Origin: Anaerolineaceae bacterium
GTDB taxonomy: Bacteria > Chloroflexota > Anaerolineae > Anaerolineales > Anaerolineaceae
Assembly: GCA_003524305.1 (NCBI GenBank)
Contig: DQHW01000029.1
Coordinates: 73,907 to 86,466, forward strand
DNA: 12,560 bases
Direction of reading: 5' to 3'
Both the position numbers and the translations under genes were made by a program. The stretch's first letter is position 1; each line of letters begins with the position of its first letter. This document shows positions 1-6,764 of this stretch, in pieces. The notes under the pieces are model-generated. The model worked only from the letters and a program-made list of their open reading frames with translations, was not told where the DNA came from and did no database searches.

Positions 1-573
1 TCATCTGAAGCAATGTTTGATGACAGTCAAAACGCCTTGTGCGTGGAACTAACACCTGATGAAAGGAACTATTTTATGAACCGGGCGCAGCAGGTTCATT
101 TTTTGGGGCATGATGAAAAAGATCGTTCAACACTTCAATTGACGATCAGCGAAATGTTAATCCAGTGCATTGCGCTGATGCATAAAAAACGCATAGTTCG
201 GCATGATGGCTGTCCGCAATGGCTGCGAAAAGTATTTGAACAACTTCACACACCTGAATATATGGACTGTAACGCAAACGATGTTTATCAACTTGCCGGT
301 TATTCTGCACCGGTTGTTATCCAGAACTTTAAACGTTACACTGGCGACACCGTGAGATCTTACCTGGTTAAGTTAAAAATGGATTGGGCCATGCAACTCT
401 TTCTGACCACGAATATGTCTGTACTTGAGGTTTCTGATACGCTGGGTTATGCAAGCTTGAGCCATTTCGAAAAATTGTTTGTGCAACATACCGGCAAATA
501 CCCGCGGATTTTTAAAGCTCGGAAGGATAAACATCAATGGCTTGAGGGAAAGGATCGAATTTTAGCCGAGTAA
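1..573 (+). CDS. AraC-family transcriptional regulator, C-terminal part (5' end outside window)
   Basis: A DNA-binding transcription factor of the AraC/XylS family. The reading frame is open from base 1 to the TAA at 571-573. Counting from the first in-window Met (base 13), the C-terminal ~100 residues form the double helix-turn-helix domain. The first HTH is near residues 88-108 (VYQLAGYSAPVVIQNFKRYTG), the second near 136-156 (VLEVSDTLGYASLSHFEKLF), followed by GKYPRIFK, the usual GxxPxxYR-like end. About 85 residues of the preceding domain are visible. Family members are usually 250-300 residues, so the effector-binding N-terminal part most likely lies upstream and the Met at 13 is probably internal. 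The arrangement of domains and the WLRKV lead-in recall ChbR-type regulators. It is co-directional with the catabolic operon that starts 254 bp downstream, so it is the natural candidate regulator; the ligand is unknown. Confidence 0.9.
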   Translation, partial: SSEAMFDDSQNALCVELTPDERNYFMNRAQQVHFLGHDEKDRSTLQLTISEMLIQCIALMHKKRIVRHDGCPQWLRKVFEQLHTPEYMDCNANDVYQLAGYSAPVVIQNFKRYTGDTVRSYLVKLKMDWAMQLFLTTNMSVLEVSDTLGYASLSHFEKLFVQHTGKYPRIFKARKDKHQWLEGKDRILAE

Positions 574-698
574 AAAGGAAGCAAACGGGGGACATACGAG
601 TCGGCACGAACTCATGCGGAATAGCTTCATTAGCCTTGATCTAATTAACACCTGGTTCAATTTTCCATTTATGTAGTATTTCATTTTTTAATTATTGT

Positions 699-720
699 GA
701 TTTGTAACCGATTTGTAACT
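699..720 (+). promoter_or_regulatory. tandem 11-bp repeat (GATTTGTAACC / GATTTGTAACT), putative activator site
   Basis: Two adjacent 11-bp units, 699-709 and 710-720, differ only at the last base. One-turn tandem repeats ending about 10 bp before the -10 box are typical of PhoB/OmpR-class activator sites that replace a -35 element. Here the repeat ends at 720 and a -10-like box starts at 730. A TTGTAA in each unit could also act as a weak -35, but its spacing to the -10 (11-14 or 22-25 bp) is poor, which favours an activator-dependent promoter. Confidence 0.45.
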
Positions 721-729
721 GAGCCTCGG

Positions 730-738
730 TATGATAAT
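730..738 (+). promoter_or_regulatory. putative -10 element of the catabolic operon promoter
   Basis: TATGATAAT contains two overlapping hexamers (TATGAT at 730-735, GATAAT at 733-738), each matching the sigma-70 -10 consensus at five of six positions. It lies in the only sizeable gap before the operon, about 90 bp upstream of the first start codon. No well-spaced -35 is present. A start near 742-745 would give an untranslated leader of roughly 85 nt. Confidence 0.4.
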
Positions 739-765
739 CCCATCACTAATTAACACATTTCATTG

Positions 766-796
766 GCAGAACATCTTCAGAAAATGATGATTCTGC
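766..796 (+). promoter_or_regulatory. leader stem-loop upstream of the SDR gene
   Basis: GCAGAACATC (766-775) pairs with GATG (786-789) and TTCTGC (791-796), leaving one bulged A (790) and a 10-nt loop (776-785). That gives ten base pairs in the predicted 5' untranslated leader. It ends 18 nt before the ribosome site at 815-819, so it does not directly hide it, and no T-run follows, so it is not an intrinsic terminator. It could affect mRNA stability or bind a protein; function is unknown. Confidence 0.35.
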
Positions 797-827
797 TTCA
801 AACTCTAGAAAATCAGGAGAAGACAAC

Positions 828-1592
828 ATGCGGCTATCAGGAAAAGTTGCAATGATCACTGGCGGCGCCGCCGGCATCGGAAAAGCCACCGCGCAAGTGT
901 TTGCCAGAGAAGGGGCGAAGGTAGTCATTTGTGATGTGTCTGAAGAAATGGGTTCCGCGCTGGTTAAAGAATTAGGCGCTAATGCTCAGTTTAACAAAGT
1001 GGATGTCTGCAACCGGGCTGAAGTACAGCAGTGGGTGGATGATGTTGTTGCCAAGTTCGGTAAAGTCGACATTTTAGTGAATAACGCGGGCATTACCCGA
1101 GACGCTCAATTCATCAAGATGAAAGATGGTGTATTGGTCAAACAAATGAGCGAAGAGGCCTTCGACTCGGTCATCTCCGTCAATCTTAAAGGTGTTTTTA
1201 ATTGCTCTCAAGCTGTTGCACCTTACATGGTGAAACAGCAAGGCGGTGTCATTCTTAATGCTTCTTCAGTAGTTGGTTTATACGGTAATTTTGGTCAGAC
1301 TAATTATGTTGCCACCAAGGCGGCTGTGGTTGGCATGACCAAAGTATGGGCGCGTGAACTTGGCAAGTATGGCATCCGCGTTAATGCGGTTGCTCCAGGC
1401 TTTATCATGACCGAAATGGTCGCGAAAATGCCGGAAGAAGTTCTTGCCGGCATGCGGGCAAAAACTCCCCTGGGCAGATTGGGCGAACCAGAAGATATAG
1501 CCAATACCTATTTGTGGCTTTCTACCGATGAGGCTTCTTATATCAATGGCACCACCATCAGTGTTGATGGCGGAATTGTCTTGGGCACTTAA
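828..1592 (+). CDS. SDR-family NAD(P)-dependent oxidoreductase (FabG / 3-hydroxyacyl-CoA dehydrogenase-like)
   Basis: A classical short-chain dehydrogenase/reductase of 254 residues, the usual length. It shows the nucleotide-binding TGGAAGIG at 11-18, Asp36 after strand beta-2 (which in this family favours NAD(H) over NADP(H)), NNAG at 85-88, and catalytic residues Asn119, Ser147, Tyr160 and Lys164 (YxxxK). An insertion of about ten residues relative to FabG lies after the GITRD segment (89-92). AGGAG at 815-819 with an 8-nt spacer supports the ATG at 828. It heads the operon. In this company of CoA-transferase and thiolase it most plausibly interconverts a 3-hydroxyacyl and 3-oxoacyl thioester, in the oxidative direction if the locus is catabolic. 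That role is inferred; similar proteins also act on free alcohols or ketones. Confidence 0.9.
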   Translation: MRLSGKVAMITGGAAGIGKATAQVFAREGAKVVICDVSEEMGSALVKELGANAQFNKVDVCNRAEVQQWVDDVVAKFGKVDILVNNAGITRDAQFIKMKDGVLVKQMSEEAFDSVISVNLKGVFNCSQAVAPYMVKQQGGVILNASSVVGLYGNFGQTNYVATKAAVVGMTKVWARELGKYGIRVNAVAPGFIMTEMVAKMPEEVLAGMRAKTPLGRLGEPEDIANTYLWLSTDEASYINGTTISVDGGIVLGT

Positions 1593-1612
1593 ATTTCTAA
1601 TTTCGAGGAAGA

Positions 1613-2599
1613 ATGACGAGATACGCAACGATTATAGCTACAGGATCCTATTTGCCTGAAATTGAGCGTCCAAACTCAGCCATGAAAGAACGTTTTGGCG
1701 ATGTCATTGACAAGTTTGAAGCTTCTTCGGGTATCAAGACCAGGTTTTATGCTCCTGACGAATGGGTAACCTCTGATCTGGCTGTAGAAGCTGGTAAGAA
1801 AGCCCTCGCCAAAGCAGGATTGCAACCGGAAGATCTTGACCTTATTATTTTAGGCACCGACAGCCCCGATTACATCACACCTGCTACATCGGTAGTTGTG
1901 CAGCACAAATTAGGCGCCAAGAACGCTGGCACTTTTGACGTTGGCTGCGCTTGCGCGTCCTTTCCGACCGGGTTGAATATCGCTGCCGGTTTGATAAGCA
2001 GCAACCCTGGATTGAAATATGTCATGGTCATCGGAGCCTACATGATGCACAAACTCTCCGATTGGGAGAATGACGTGATGTCCTTCTTCTATGGAGACGG
2101 CGCCGGTGCGGCAATTCTAACTGCCAGTGATAAACCGGGCTTTGTTTCATCCACATTCGCTGCAGATGGTTCATACCACAAGCATTGGGGCATCTATTCT
2201 GGCGGTACTTTTGAACCTGCCAATGAAGAGAGTATTAAAGCTGGCCGTACCAAGGTCAAATTAGTCACACCATTCCCGCCTGAAGTTAATCATGAGGGTT
2301 GGCCCGCGCGAATGCGTGAATTGGCGAAAAACGGCAATTTTGAATTGTCAGCCGCTGATTTGATCATCTACACCCAGGTGCGCCTGAATAGCATCAAACT
2401 TGTTCAAGAAACCCTCGGGCTGCCTTTTGAAAAAGCACATTATGTTATGGATCGTTTTGGGTATACCGGGTCAGCCTGTTTACCCATGGCGTTTGACGAC
2501 GCCTGGGAACAAGGGAAAGTTCATTCTGGCGATCTGGTTTGCTTTGTTGGTTCCGGGGTTGGTTACAACCAGGCCGGTTCTGCATTTATCATGCCTTAG
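1613..2599 (+). CDS. KAS III (FabH)-like thiolase-superfamily protein with altered catalytic triad
   Basis: 328 residues, the length of FabH-type ketoacyl-ACP synthase III, with both halves of the thiolase fold recognisable (VGCACASFPTGL at 110-121, YGDGAGAAIL at 160-169, FVGSGVGYNQAGSAF near the end). Cys114 aligns with the nucleophilic Cys112 of E. coli FabH. Where FabH has His244 in a HQAN motif, this protein has Thr254 (IIYTQVRLN), and where FabH has Asn274 in YGNTSAA it has Tyr284 (FGYTGSA). The decarboxylating pair is therefore missing while the acyl-accepting Cys remains. Ordinary malonyl-ACP condensation is unlikely; acyl transfer, a non-decarboxylating condensation or cleavage, or a structural role beside the thiolase are possible. 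AGGAAG (1606-1611) sits 1 nt before the ATG, which is close. The next in-frame Met is internal to the N-terminal fold, so 1613 is retained. Confidence 0.85.
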   Translation: MTRYATIIATGSYLPEIERPNSAMKERFGDVIDKFEASSGIKTRFYAPDEWVTSDLAVEAGKKALAKAGLQPEDLDLIILGTDSPDYITPATSVVVQHKLGAKNAGTFDVGCACASFPTGLNIAAGLISSNPGLKYVMVIGAYMMHKLSDWENDVMSFFYGDGAGAAILTASDKPGFVSSTFAADGSYHKHWGIYSGGTFEPANEESIKAGRTKVKLVTPFPPEVNHEGWPARMRELAKNGNFELSAADLIIYTQVRLNSIKLVQETLGLPFEKAHYVMDRFGYTGSACLPMAFDDAWEQGKVHSGDLVCFVGSGVGYNQAGSAFIMP

Positions 2600-2605
2600 G
2601 TGATT

Positions 2606-3916
2606 ATGAACCCATTAGATGAGTATAAATCGAAACTAATTACCATCGCCGAAGCTGTCGGTAAGGTGAAATCACACCAAACTTTAAGCGTGGCCATGGC
2701 TGCTTCTGAACCCCCTGGTCTTTTGGGCGAGTTGGGCAACCAACGTGACCGCCTCGAAGATGTAAAGGTTTGGGTTTGCCTGCCATTGGGAGCTTATAGT
2801 TTTGTGCTTGATCCCGGCATGGATGGGCACTTCTTCATTGAAAATTGGTTCTATGGGAATGCAGATCGAAAGGTCCACGGCGAAGGAAGAGAATCTTATA
2901 TACCCAACAACTTACACCAGGCTGCAACCAAGAAACTTTACGCCACCAAAAACAAGGTAAATGTTTTCTTTGGAACCGCCACCCCACCGGATTCTCGCGG
3001 ATATATGTCTCTTTCTCTGGGGTTGGTCATGGAAAAACAGTTGATCGAAGCGGCTGACCTGGTCATCCTTGAGATAAACGAAAACCTTCCTTGGACGCTT
3101 GGTGATACCCAGATCCATATCTCTGAAGTGGATTATGTTGTCGAAAATAATGTTGCCATTACAGAACTTCAAGTGACACCACCCACCGAAGCAGAAGAAA
3201 AAATCGGCCGCTTTATTGCCGACCTCATTGAAGATGGCTCAACTTTGCAGCTTGGCATTGGCGGTATCCCTAACGCGATTACGCCATTTCTGCTTGACCG
3301 CAAAGACCTGGGTATCCACACTGAAATGTTTACCGATGGCATGGTGGATCTCTATAATGCCGGCGTGATAACCAACCGCAAAAAAACGCTTTGGAAAGGC
3401 AAGATGGTTGGTGCTTTTGCCCTCGGAACCAAAAAGTTATATGACTTCGTGAATAACAATCTCGGTGTTGAATTTCAACAAGGATGCGTCACGAATGACC
3501 CTTATGTGATTGGAAAGAACTATCGCATGATCAGCATTAATACGGCCCTGCAAATTGATGTGTTTGGCCAGGTTTGTTCCCAATCCATAGGGTTCAAACA
3601 TTTCTCAGGCACCGGCGGCCAATTGGATACCCACCGCGGGGCGCAGCTTTCCAACCAGGGCAGGGGCATCATCGCCTTAAGATCAACTGCTAAAAACGGT
3701 GAAATTTCTACCATTATGCCCATCCTCTCCGAGGGGGCTGAAGTAACCATTCCCAGTCATGATATTGACACCGTAGTGACTGAATTTGGCATTGCAGATC
3801 TCAAAGGTCTTTGCGTTCGTGATCGTGCACTGGCTCTGATCAACATTGCACATCCTAAATTTAGAGACCAGTTGAAATCTGAAGTGATGCGTCTTGGCAT
3901 TGTTCCAAAAATTTAG
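2606..3916 (+). CDS. acetyl-CoA hydrolase/transferase-family CoA-transferase (4-hydroxybutyrate CoA-transferase-like)
   Basis: A class I CoA-transferase of the acetyl-CoA hydrolase/4-hydroxybutyrate CoA-transferase family, moving CoA from a donor such as acetyl-CoA to a carboxylate. Family motifs are in order: DSRGYMSLSLG (about residue 130), LQLGIGGIPNAI (about 215), IHTEMFTDGMVDL (about 240), QIDVFGQV, and TEFGIADLKGL near the C-terminus. The Glu in HTEMFTDG (Glu240 counted from the ATG at 2606) is the likely thioester-forming residue, matching Glu238 of the Clostridium enzyme. Start choice: AGGTGA at 2597-2602, made from the previous stop codon onward, suits the ATG at 2606; a GTG at 2600 is possible and would add two residues. 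It directly abuts the KAS III-like gene. Substrate is not readable from sequence; a hydroxy or oxo short-chain acid fits the neighbours. Confidence 0.9.
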   Translation: MNPLDEYKSKLITIAEAVGKVKSHQTLSVAMAASEPPGLLGELGNQRDRLEDVKVWVCLPLGAYSFVLDPGMDGHFFIENWFYGNADRKVHGEGRESYIPNNLHQAATKKLYATKNKVNVFFGTATPPDSRGYMSLSLGLVMEKQLIEAADLVILEINENLPWTLGDTQIHISEVDYVVENNVAITELQVTPPTEAEEKIGRFIADLIEDGSTLQLGIGGIPNAITPFLLDRKDLGIHTEMFTDGMVDLYNAGVITNRKKTLWKGKMVGAFALGTKKLYDFVNNNLGVEFQQGCVTNDPYVIGKNYRMISINTALQIDVFGQVCSQSIGFKHFSGTGGQLDTHRGAQLSNQGRGIIALRSTAKNGEISTIMPILSEGAEVTIPSHDIDTVVTEFGIADLKGLCVRDRALALINIAHPKFRDQLKSEVMRLGIVPKI

Positions 3917-3927
3917 GATATTGATAA

Positions 3928-4245
3928 ATGGAAAAACCAGATAATCCAATTATCGGAAAGTGGCAGCAGCCTGCAGGGCAGCCTTATGCTGGTCAGTGGC
4001 TTGAATTTAATCTGGATGGTACTTTTCAAACGGTTTATTCAGAATTGGGTGTTACTTCGTCAGGAACATATATCGTGTCTGACGACCATATCTATTTGAA
4101 TCAAACCCAACATTCATTCTGTTTGCTCGGCAAATTTGAAGGCCGCTTCAGAATTGATTCTTCATCGTTACTATTGTCGTTGCGTAATACTTTCGATAAA
4201 ACACCGGTTGATTTATCCAAAGCGCGACTCTATCTGAAGCAATAG
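3928..4245 (+). CDS. small lipocalin-like beta-rich protein, function unknown
   Basis: 105 residues with no signal peptide or membrane segment, so probably cytoplasmic. It opens with IGKWQQ (9-14), a GxW like the first strand of lipocalin-like domains. Alternating short strands separated by turns follow: WLEFNLDGTFQTVY, SSGTYIVSDDHIYL, LLGKFEGRFRIDSSSLLLSL. This suggests a small beta-barrel that could bind a hydrophobic ligand or fatty acyl group. Start ATG at 3928 has AGGA at 3915-3918 with a 9-nt spacer. It is embedded in the operon, 11 bp after the CoA-transferase gene and about 16 bp before the thiolase gene, with consistent codon use, so it is probably a real gene. I do not recognise a named family with certainty and no function should be assumed. 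Confidence 0.75.
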   Translation: MEKPDNPIIGKWQQPAGQPYAGQWLEFNLDGTFQTVYSELGVTSSGTYIVSDDHIYLNQTQHSFCLLGKFEGRFRIDSSSLLLSLRNTFDKTPVDLSKARLYLKQ

Positions 4246-4261
4246 AAAGGAAATGACCTCT

Positions 4262-5527
4262 ATGTCAACAAAGAAACTTGCCAGGGGTGTGGCGCTCGTT
4301 GGCGCCGGGATGAGTAAATTTGGAGCCTTCAAAGGGAAGACTTCACGAGATCTATTTGTTGAAGCCTTTGTTGAAATGCTGGCTTCAGTTGATAAACCCT
4401 TTGATCCAAAAACGATTGATGCATTATATGTAGGCAATTACAGCAGCGATTTATTTGAAAACCAGGGGCACACCGCCCCCATCATGGCCAGTTGGGTTGG
4501 TTTGACGCCAATACCCGCAGTCCGTGTTGAAGATGCCTGCGCCAGTGCAGGTGTTGCGCTCAGAGAAGGAATTTTGGCTATTGCATCAGGCATGTGCGAT
4601 ATTGTAGTGGTAGGTGGTGTAGAAAAGATGACCGACCTGGCTACAGAAAAAGTGACTGATACATTGGCAACGGCTGCTGATTCCCAGTACGAAATTCCAG
4701 CCGGGTTTACCTTCCCTGGTTTCTATGCCGCCATGGCTACTTCTTATATGGCTGCCTATGGAGCAACCCCTGAAACCTTCATGAAAGTGGGCATTAAGAA
4801 TCACAATAACGGATCGCTGAATGAGAAAGCTCAATTTGGCGCCAAAATTACAACCCTCATGGAAGCGCGCAAGGCGAGCGCTGCGAAAAAAGGTCTTCCC
4901 GTCCCTGAATGGAAGGATGAGCTTGAATTCTTGAAAGATGAACGAGCCAACCCCATCATTGCCTGGCCGATGCGTTTGTATGACTGCTCCCCGGTTTCAG
5001 ACGGTGCAGCAGTCGCTTTGTTGGTGAGTGAAGAGCTTGCCGGCAAATTCTCTGACAATCCTATATTCGTAGCAGGTGTTGGTCAAGCGAGTGACGGCGC
5101 CTTGCACGATCGTGAGGATCTTAATTCCATACCTTCTGCCCGGCTTGCAGGCCAACAAGCTTATGAGATGGCTGGCATCCAGCCAAAGGATATTGATTTT
5201 GCAGAAGTGCATGATTGTTTCACCATTGCAGAAATTATTGCCTCTGAAGACCTTGGTTTCTTTGAAAAAGGCGAAGGTTGGAAGGCTGCTGAAGCCGGCG
5301 AGACCGCACGCAGCGGCAAGAAACCCATCAATTTATCTGGCGGTTTGAAATCCAAAGGCCACCCAGTGGGTGCATCTGGTGTGGGTCAGGTCGTGGAAGT
5401 ATGGAAGCAGTTGCGCGGACAGGCCGGAGAGCGTCAATTGCCCGGCAAACTGAAATTCGGACTCACACATAACGTAGGTGGAACCGGTCAGACTTGCGTG
5501 GTTCACATTTTCGAGAGGAGAGACTGA
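4262..5527 (+). CDS. SCP-2-type thiolase / acetyl-CoA acetyltransferase
   Basis: A thiolase of the SCP-x/archaeal acetyl-CoA acetyltransferase branch, about 421 residues. Numbered from the ATG at 4262, the nucleophile is Cys93 in VEDACASAG, followed by VVVGGVEKMTD. His317 lies in EVHDCFTIAE, His367 in GGLKSKGHPVGASG, and the C-terminal loop reads HNVGGTGQTC in place of the CxG of classical thiolases; that replacement is normal for this branch. It should cleave a 3-oxoacyl-CoA with CoA, or form acetoacetyl-CoA in reverse. Start: the ATG at 4253 is only 2 nt after AGG, while the ATG at 4262 lies 10 nt after AGGA (4248-4251), so 4262 is preferred. The DUF35 gene follows after 1 nt, the pairing known from archaea and from benzoylsuccinyl-CoA thiolase (BbsAB), where the OB-fold protein is a subunit. 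Confidence 0.9.
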   Translation: MSTKKLARGVALVGAGMSKFGAFKGKTSRDLFVEAFVEMLASVDKPFDPKTIDALYVGNYSSDLFENQGHTAPIMASWVGLTPIPAVRVEDACASAGVALREGILAIASGMCDIVVVGGVEKMTDLATEKVTDTLATAADSQYEIPAGFTFPGFYAAMATSYMAAYGATPETFMKVGIKNHNNGSLNEKAQFGAKITTLMEARKASAAKKGLPVPEWKDELEFLKDERANPIIAWPMRLYDCSPVSDGAAVALLVSEELAGKFSDNPIFVAGVGQASDGALHDREDLNSIPSARLAGQQAYEMAGIQPKDIDFAEVHDCFTIAEIIASEDLGFFEKGEGWKAAEAGETARSGKKPINLSGGLKSKGHPVGASGVGQVVEVWKQLRGQAGERQLPGKLKFGLTHNVGGTGQTCVVHIFERRD

Positions 5528-5528
5528 C

Positions 5529-5942
5529 ATGGAAAACCAGTTTACCCATGCAGCATACAGCAGCTTCTTAAATGAACACAAGTTATTGGGCAGCCGTGAT
5601 AAAAAATCAGGTGCGGTTTTTCTGCCCCCCCGGCCTTTGAACCCTCAAAACTATTCAGTGGATATGGAATGGTTGGAGTTCAGCGGAAAGGGCACCCTCG
5701 AAGCTTATACCATTGTCTATATCGCTCCCACCGCCATGATTGAAGCGGGATTTGACCGTAAAAATCCTTATTGTGTAGGCATAGTCAAGACCGAAGAAGG
5801 CCCCATGGTGAGCGCCTTCATTAAAGATGTAGATGTTTTACATCCCGAGACAATTAAGGTTGGCACCCCCGTAAAAGCACTATTTATTGATCGCGGCGAG
5901 GGTGATGCAAGACAATCATTTTTAGCTTTTCAACCCGCCTAA
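5529..5942 (+). CDS. DUF35-type OB-fold protein lacking the zinc-ribbon cysteines
   Basis: 137 residues, the size of a DUF35 (acyl-CoA-associated OB-fold) protein, normally an N-terminal rubredoxin-like zinc ribbon followed by an OB-fold. The OB part is clear: LEFSGKGTLEAYTIVYIAP, NPYCVGIVKTEEGPMVSAFI, and IKVGTPVKALFI, the usual GxpV..F. In the ribbon region, where partners read RCxxCG..fPPR..CPxC, this protein reads SRDKKSGAVFLPPRPLNPQN, so the four cysteines are Asp, Ser, Asn and Asn. Only one Cys remains in the whole protein, in NPYC. GAGAGGAG (5513-5520) with an 8-nt spacer fixes the ATG at 5529; an upstream in-frame ATG at 5478 lies inside the thiolase gene and is not used. It is probably a non-catalytic subunit that bridges or tethers acyl-CoA to the thiolase. 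Confidence 0.85.
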   Translation: MENQFTHAAYSSFLNEHKLLGSRDKKSGAVFLPPRPLNPQNYSVDMEWLEFSGKGTLEAYTIVYIAPTAMIEAGFDRKNPYCVGIVKTEEGPMVSAFIKDVDVLHPETIKVGTPVKALFIDRGEGDARQSFLAFQPA

Positions 5943-5957
5943 GATTGGAATTTTGGC

Positions 5958-6764
5958 ATGCCATTGATAAAAGTAAATGACATCAATCTCTACTACGAAC
6001 TGCATGGTCCTGAAAATGCAGATGTCATTGTGTTATCCAATGGTATTTTTATGTCAACCGCGAGTTGGGCTTACCAGGTGGCGGCGTTTAAACAGCACTT
6101 CAGAGTGTTGGTTTATGACTGCCGAGGAATGTGGAAATCTGATCACCCTGTTGGCCCGTATTCCATGGAACAACATGCTAATGATTTGGCAGCCCTGCTT
6201 CATGCGTTGAGAATTGAAAAAGCTCACATCGCTGGAATCTCGTATGGCGGCGAAGTCAGCATGACCTTCGCCCTGAAATATTCTGTGATGGTACGAAGTT
6301 TGATCATTTCTTCCTCGGTGAGTCAGATTGATCCACTGTTGTTGGCAATCGGTCAGAGTTGGGTAGGCGCGTTGCAATCTCGTGATGCTGAAACCTTGTA
6401 TAAAGTTACTTTACCTTACAATTTTTCTGAGCGGTATATCAGAGAAAACCAGGCGATACTTGCCGCCTCGTCCAAACGTTATGAGCAGATGGATTTTGAC
6501 TCTGTTTCGGAACTCATGGCTGCTTTTATGAGATTGAATCTTACAGGTGATTTGAAAAAGATATACTCACCAACCCTGGTGATTGTTGGTGAAGAAGACA
6601 TCCTGAAATCGAGAAAATATTCCGAAATTATCGCTCATGAAATTCCGAATTCGGAGCTTGTGATTATTCCTCATGCGGCGCATGCAGTTTGCCTTGAAAA
6701 ACCCGGCGAGTTCAATGCTGCCATTCTTGGCTTTGTACTGCGGAACTGCGAGGTTGTGTCATGA
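5958..6764 (+). CDS. alpha/beta-fold hydrolase (3-oxoadipate enol-lactonase / esterase-like)
   Basis: 268 residues, a full-length alpha/beta hydrolase without signal peptide. The nucleophile elbow is GISYGG with Ser95; Asp214 in VGEEDILK and His242 in HAAHAV complete the triad. The oxyanion-hole segment is LSNGIFMSTASW (26-37), near where many relatives have HG, and YDCRGMWKSD (53-62) corresponds to the common YDxRGxGxSD with Gly changed to Trp. The closest general resemblance is to enol-lactonases and small-molecule esterases. Within the operon it could open a lactone or ester, or hydrolyse a thioester, ahead of CoA activation; the substrate is unknown. The ribosome site (TTGGAA at 5945-5950) is weak. 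Its stop overlaps the start of the next gene in ATGA, implying translational coupling. Confidence 0.85.
   Translation: MPLIKVNDINLYYELHGPENADVIVLSNGIFMSTASWAYQVAAFKQHFRVLVYDCRGMWKSDHPVGPYSMEQHANDLAALLHALRIEKAHIAGISYGGEVSMTFALKYSVMVRSLIISSSVSQIDPLLLAIGQSWVGALQSRDAETLYKVTLPYNFSERYIRENQAILAASSKRYEQMDFDSVSELMAAFMRLNLTGDLKKIYSPTLVIVGEEDILKSRKYSEIIAHEIPNSELVIIPHAAHAVCLEKPGEFNAAILGFVLRNCEVVS

Larger units (their letters stand above)
641..756 (+). repeat. 11-bp direct repeat pair, CTAATTAACAC, 105 bp apart
   Basis: The identical 11-mer CTAATTAACAC occurs at 641-651 and 746-756, same orientation, with starts exactly 105 bp apart (about ten helical turns). One copy is upstream of the -10-like box at 730-738 and the other just downstream, near the expected transcription start. 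AraC-family proteins are known to use paired half-sites and sometimes DNA loops; that the neighbouring AraC-type protein binds here is inference. Confidence 0.45.

Noticed and set aside
746..928. 60-codon minus-strand open frame across the operon leader and SDR start
   Set aside because: It overlaps the SDR Rossmann-fold coding region and the leader hairpin; no ribosome site or recognisable protein features.
2400..2603. 67-codon plus-strand frame within the KAS III-like gene
   Set aside because: It is a shifted frame inside a well-supported coding sequence, with no ribosome site.
5478..5528. Upstream start for the DUF35 gene at 5478
   Set aside because: It would overlap the thiolase gene by 50 bp, whereas the ATG at 5529 has a strong, well-spaced ribosome site.
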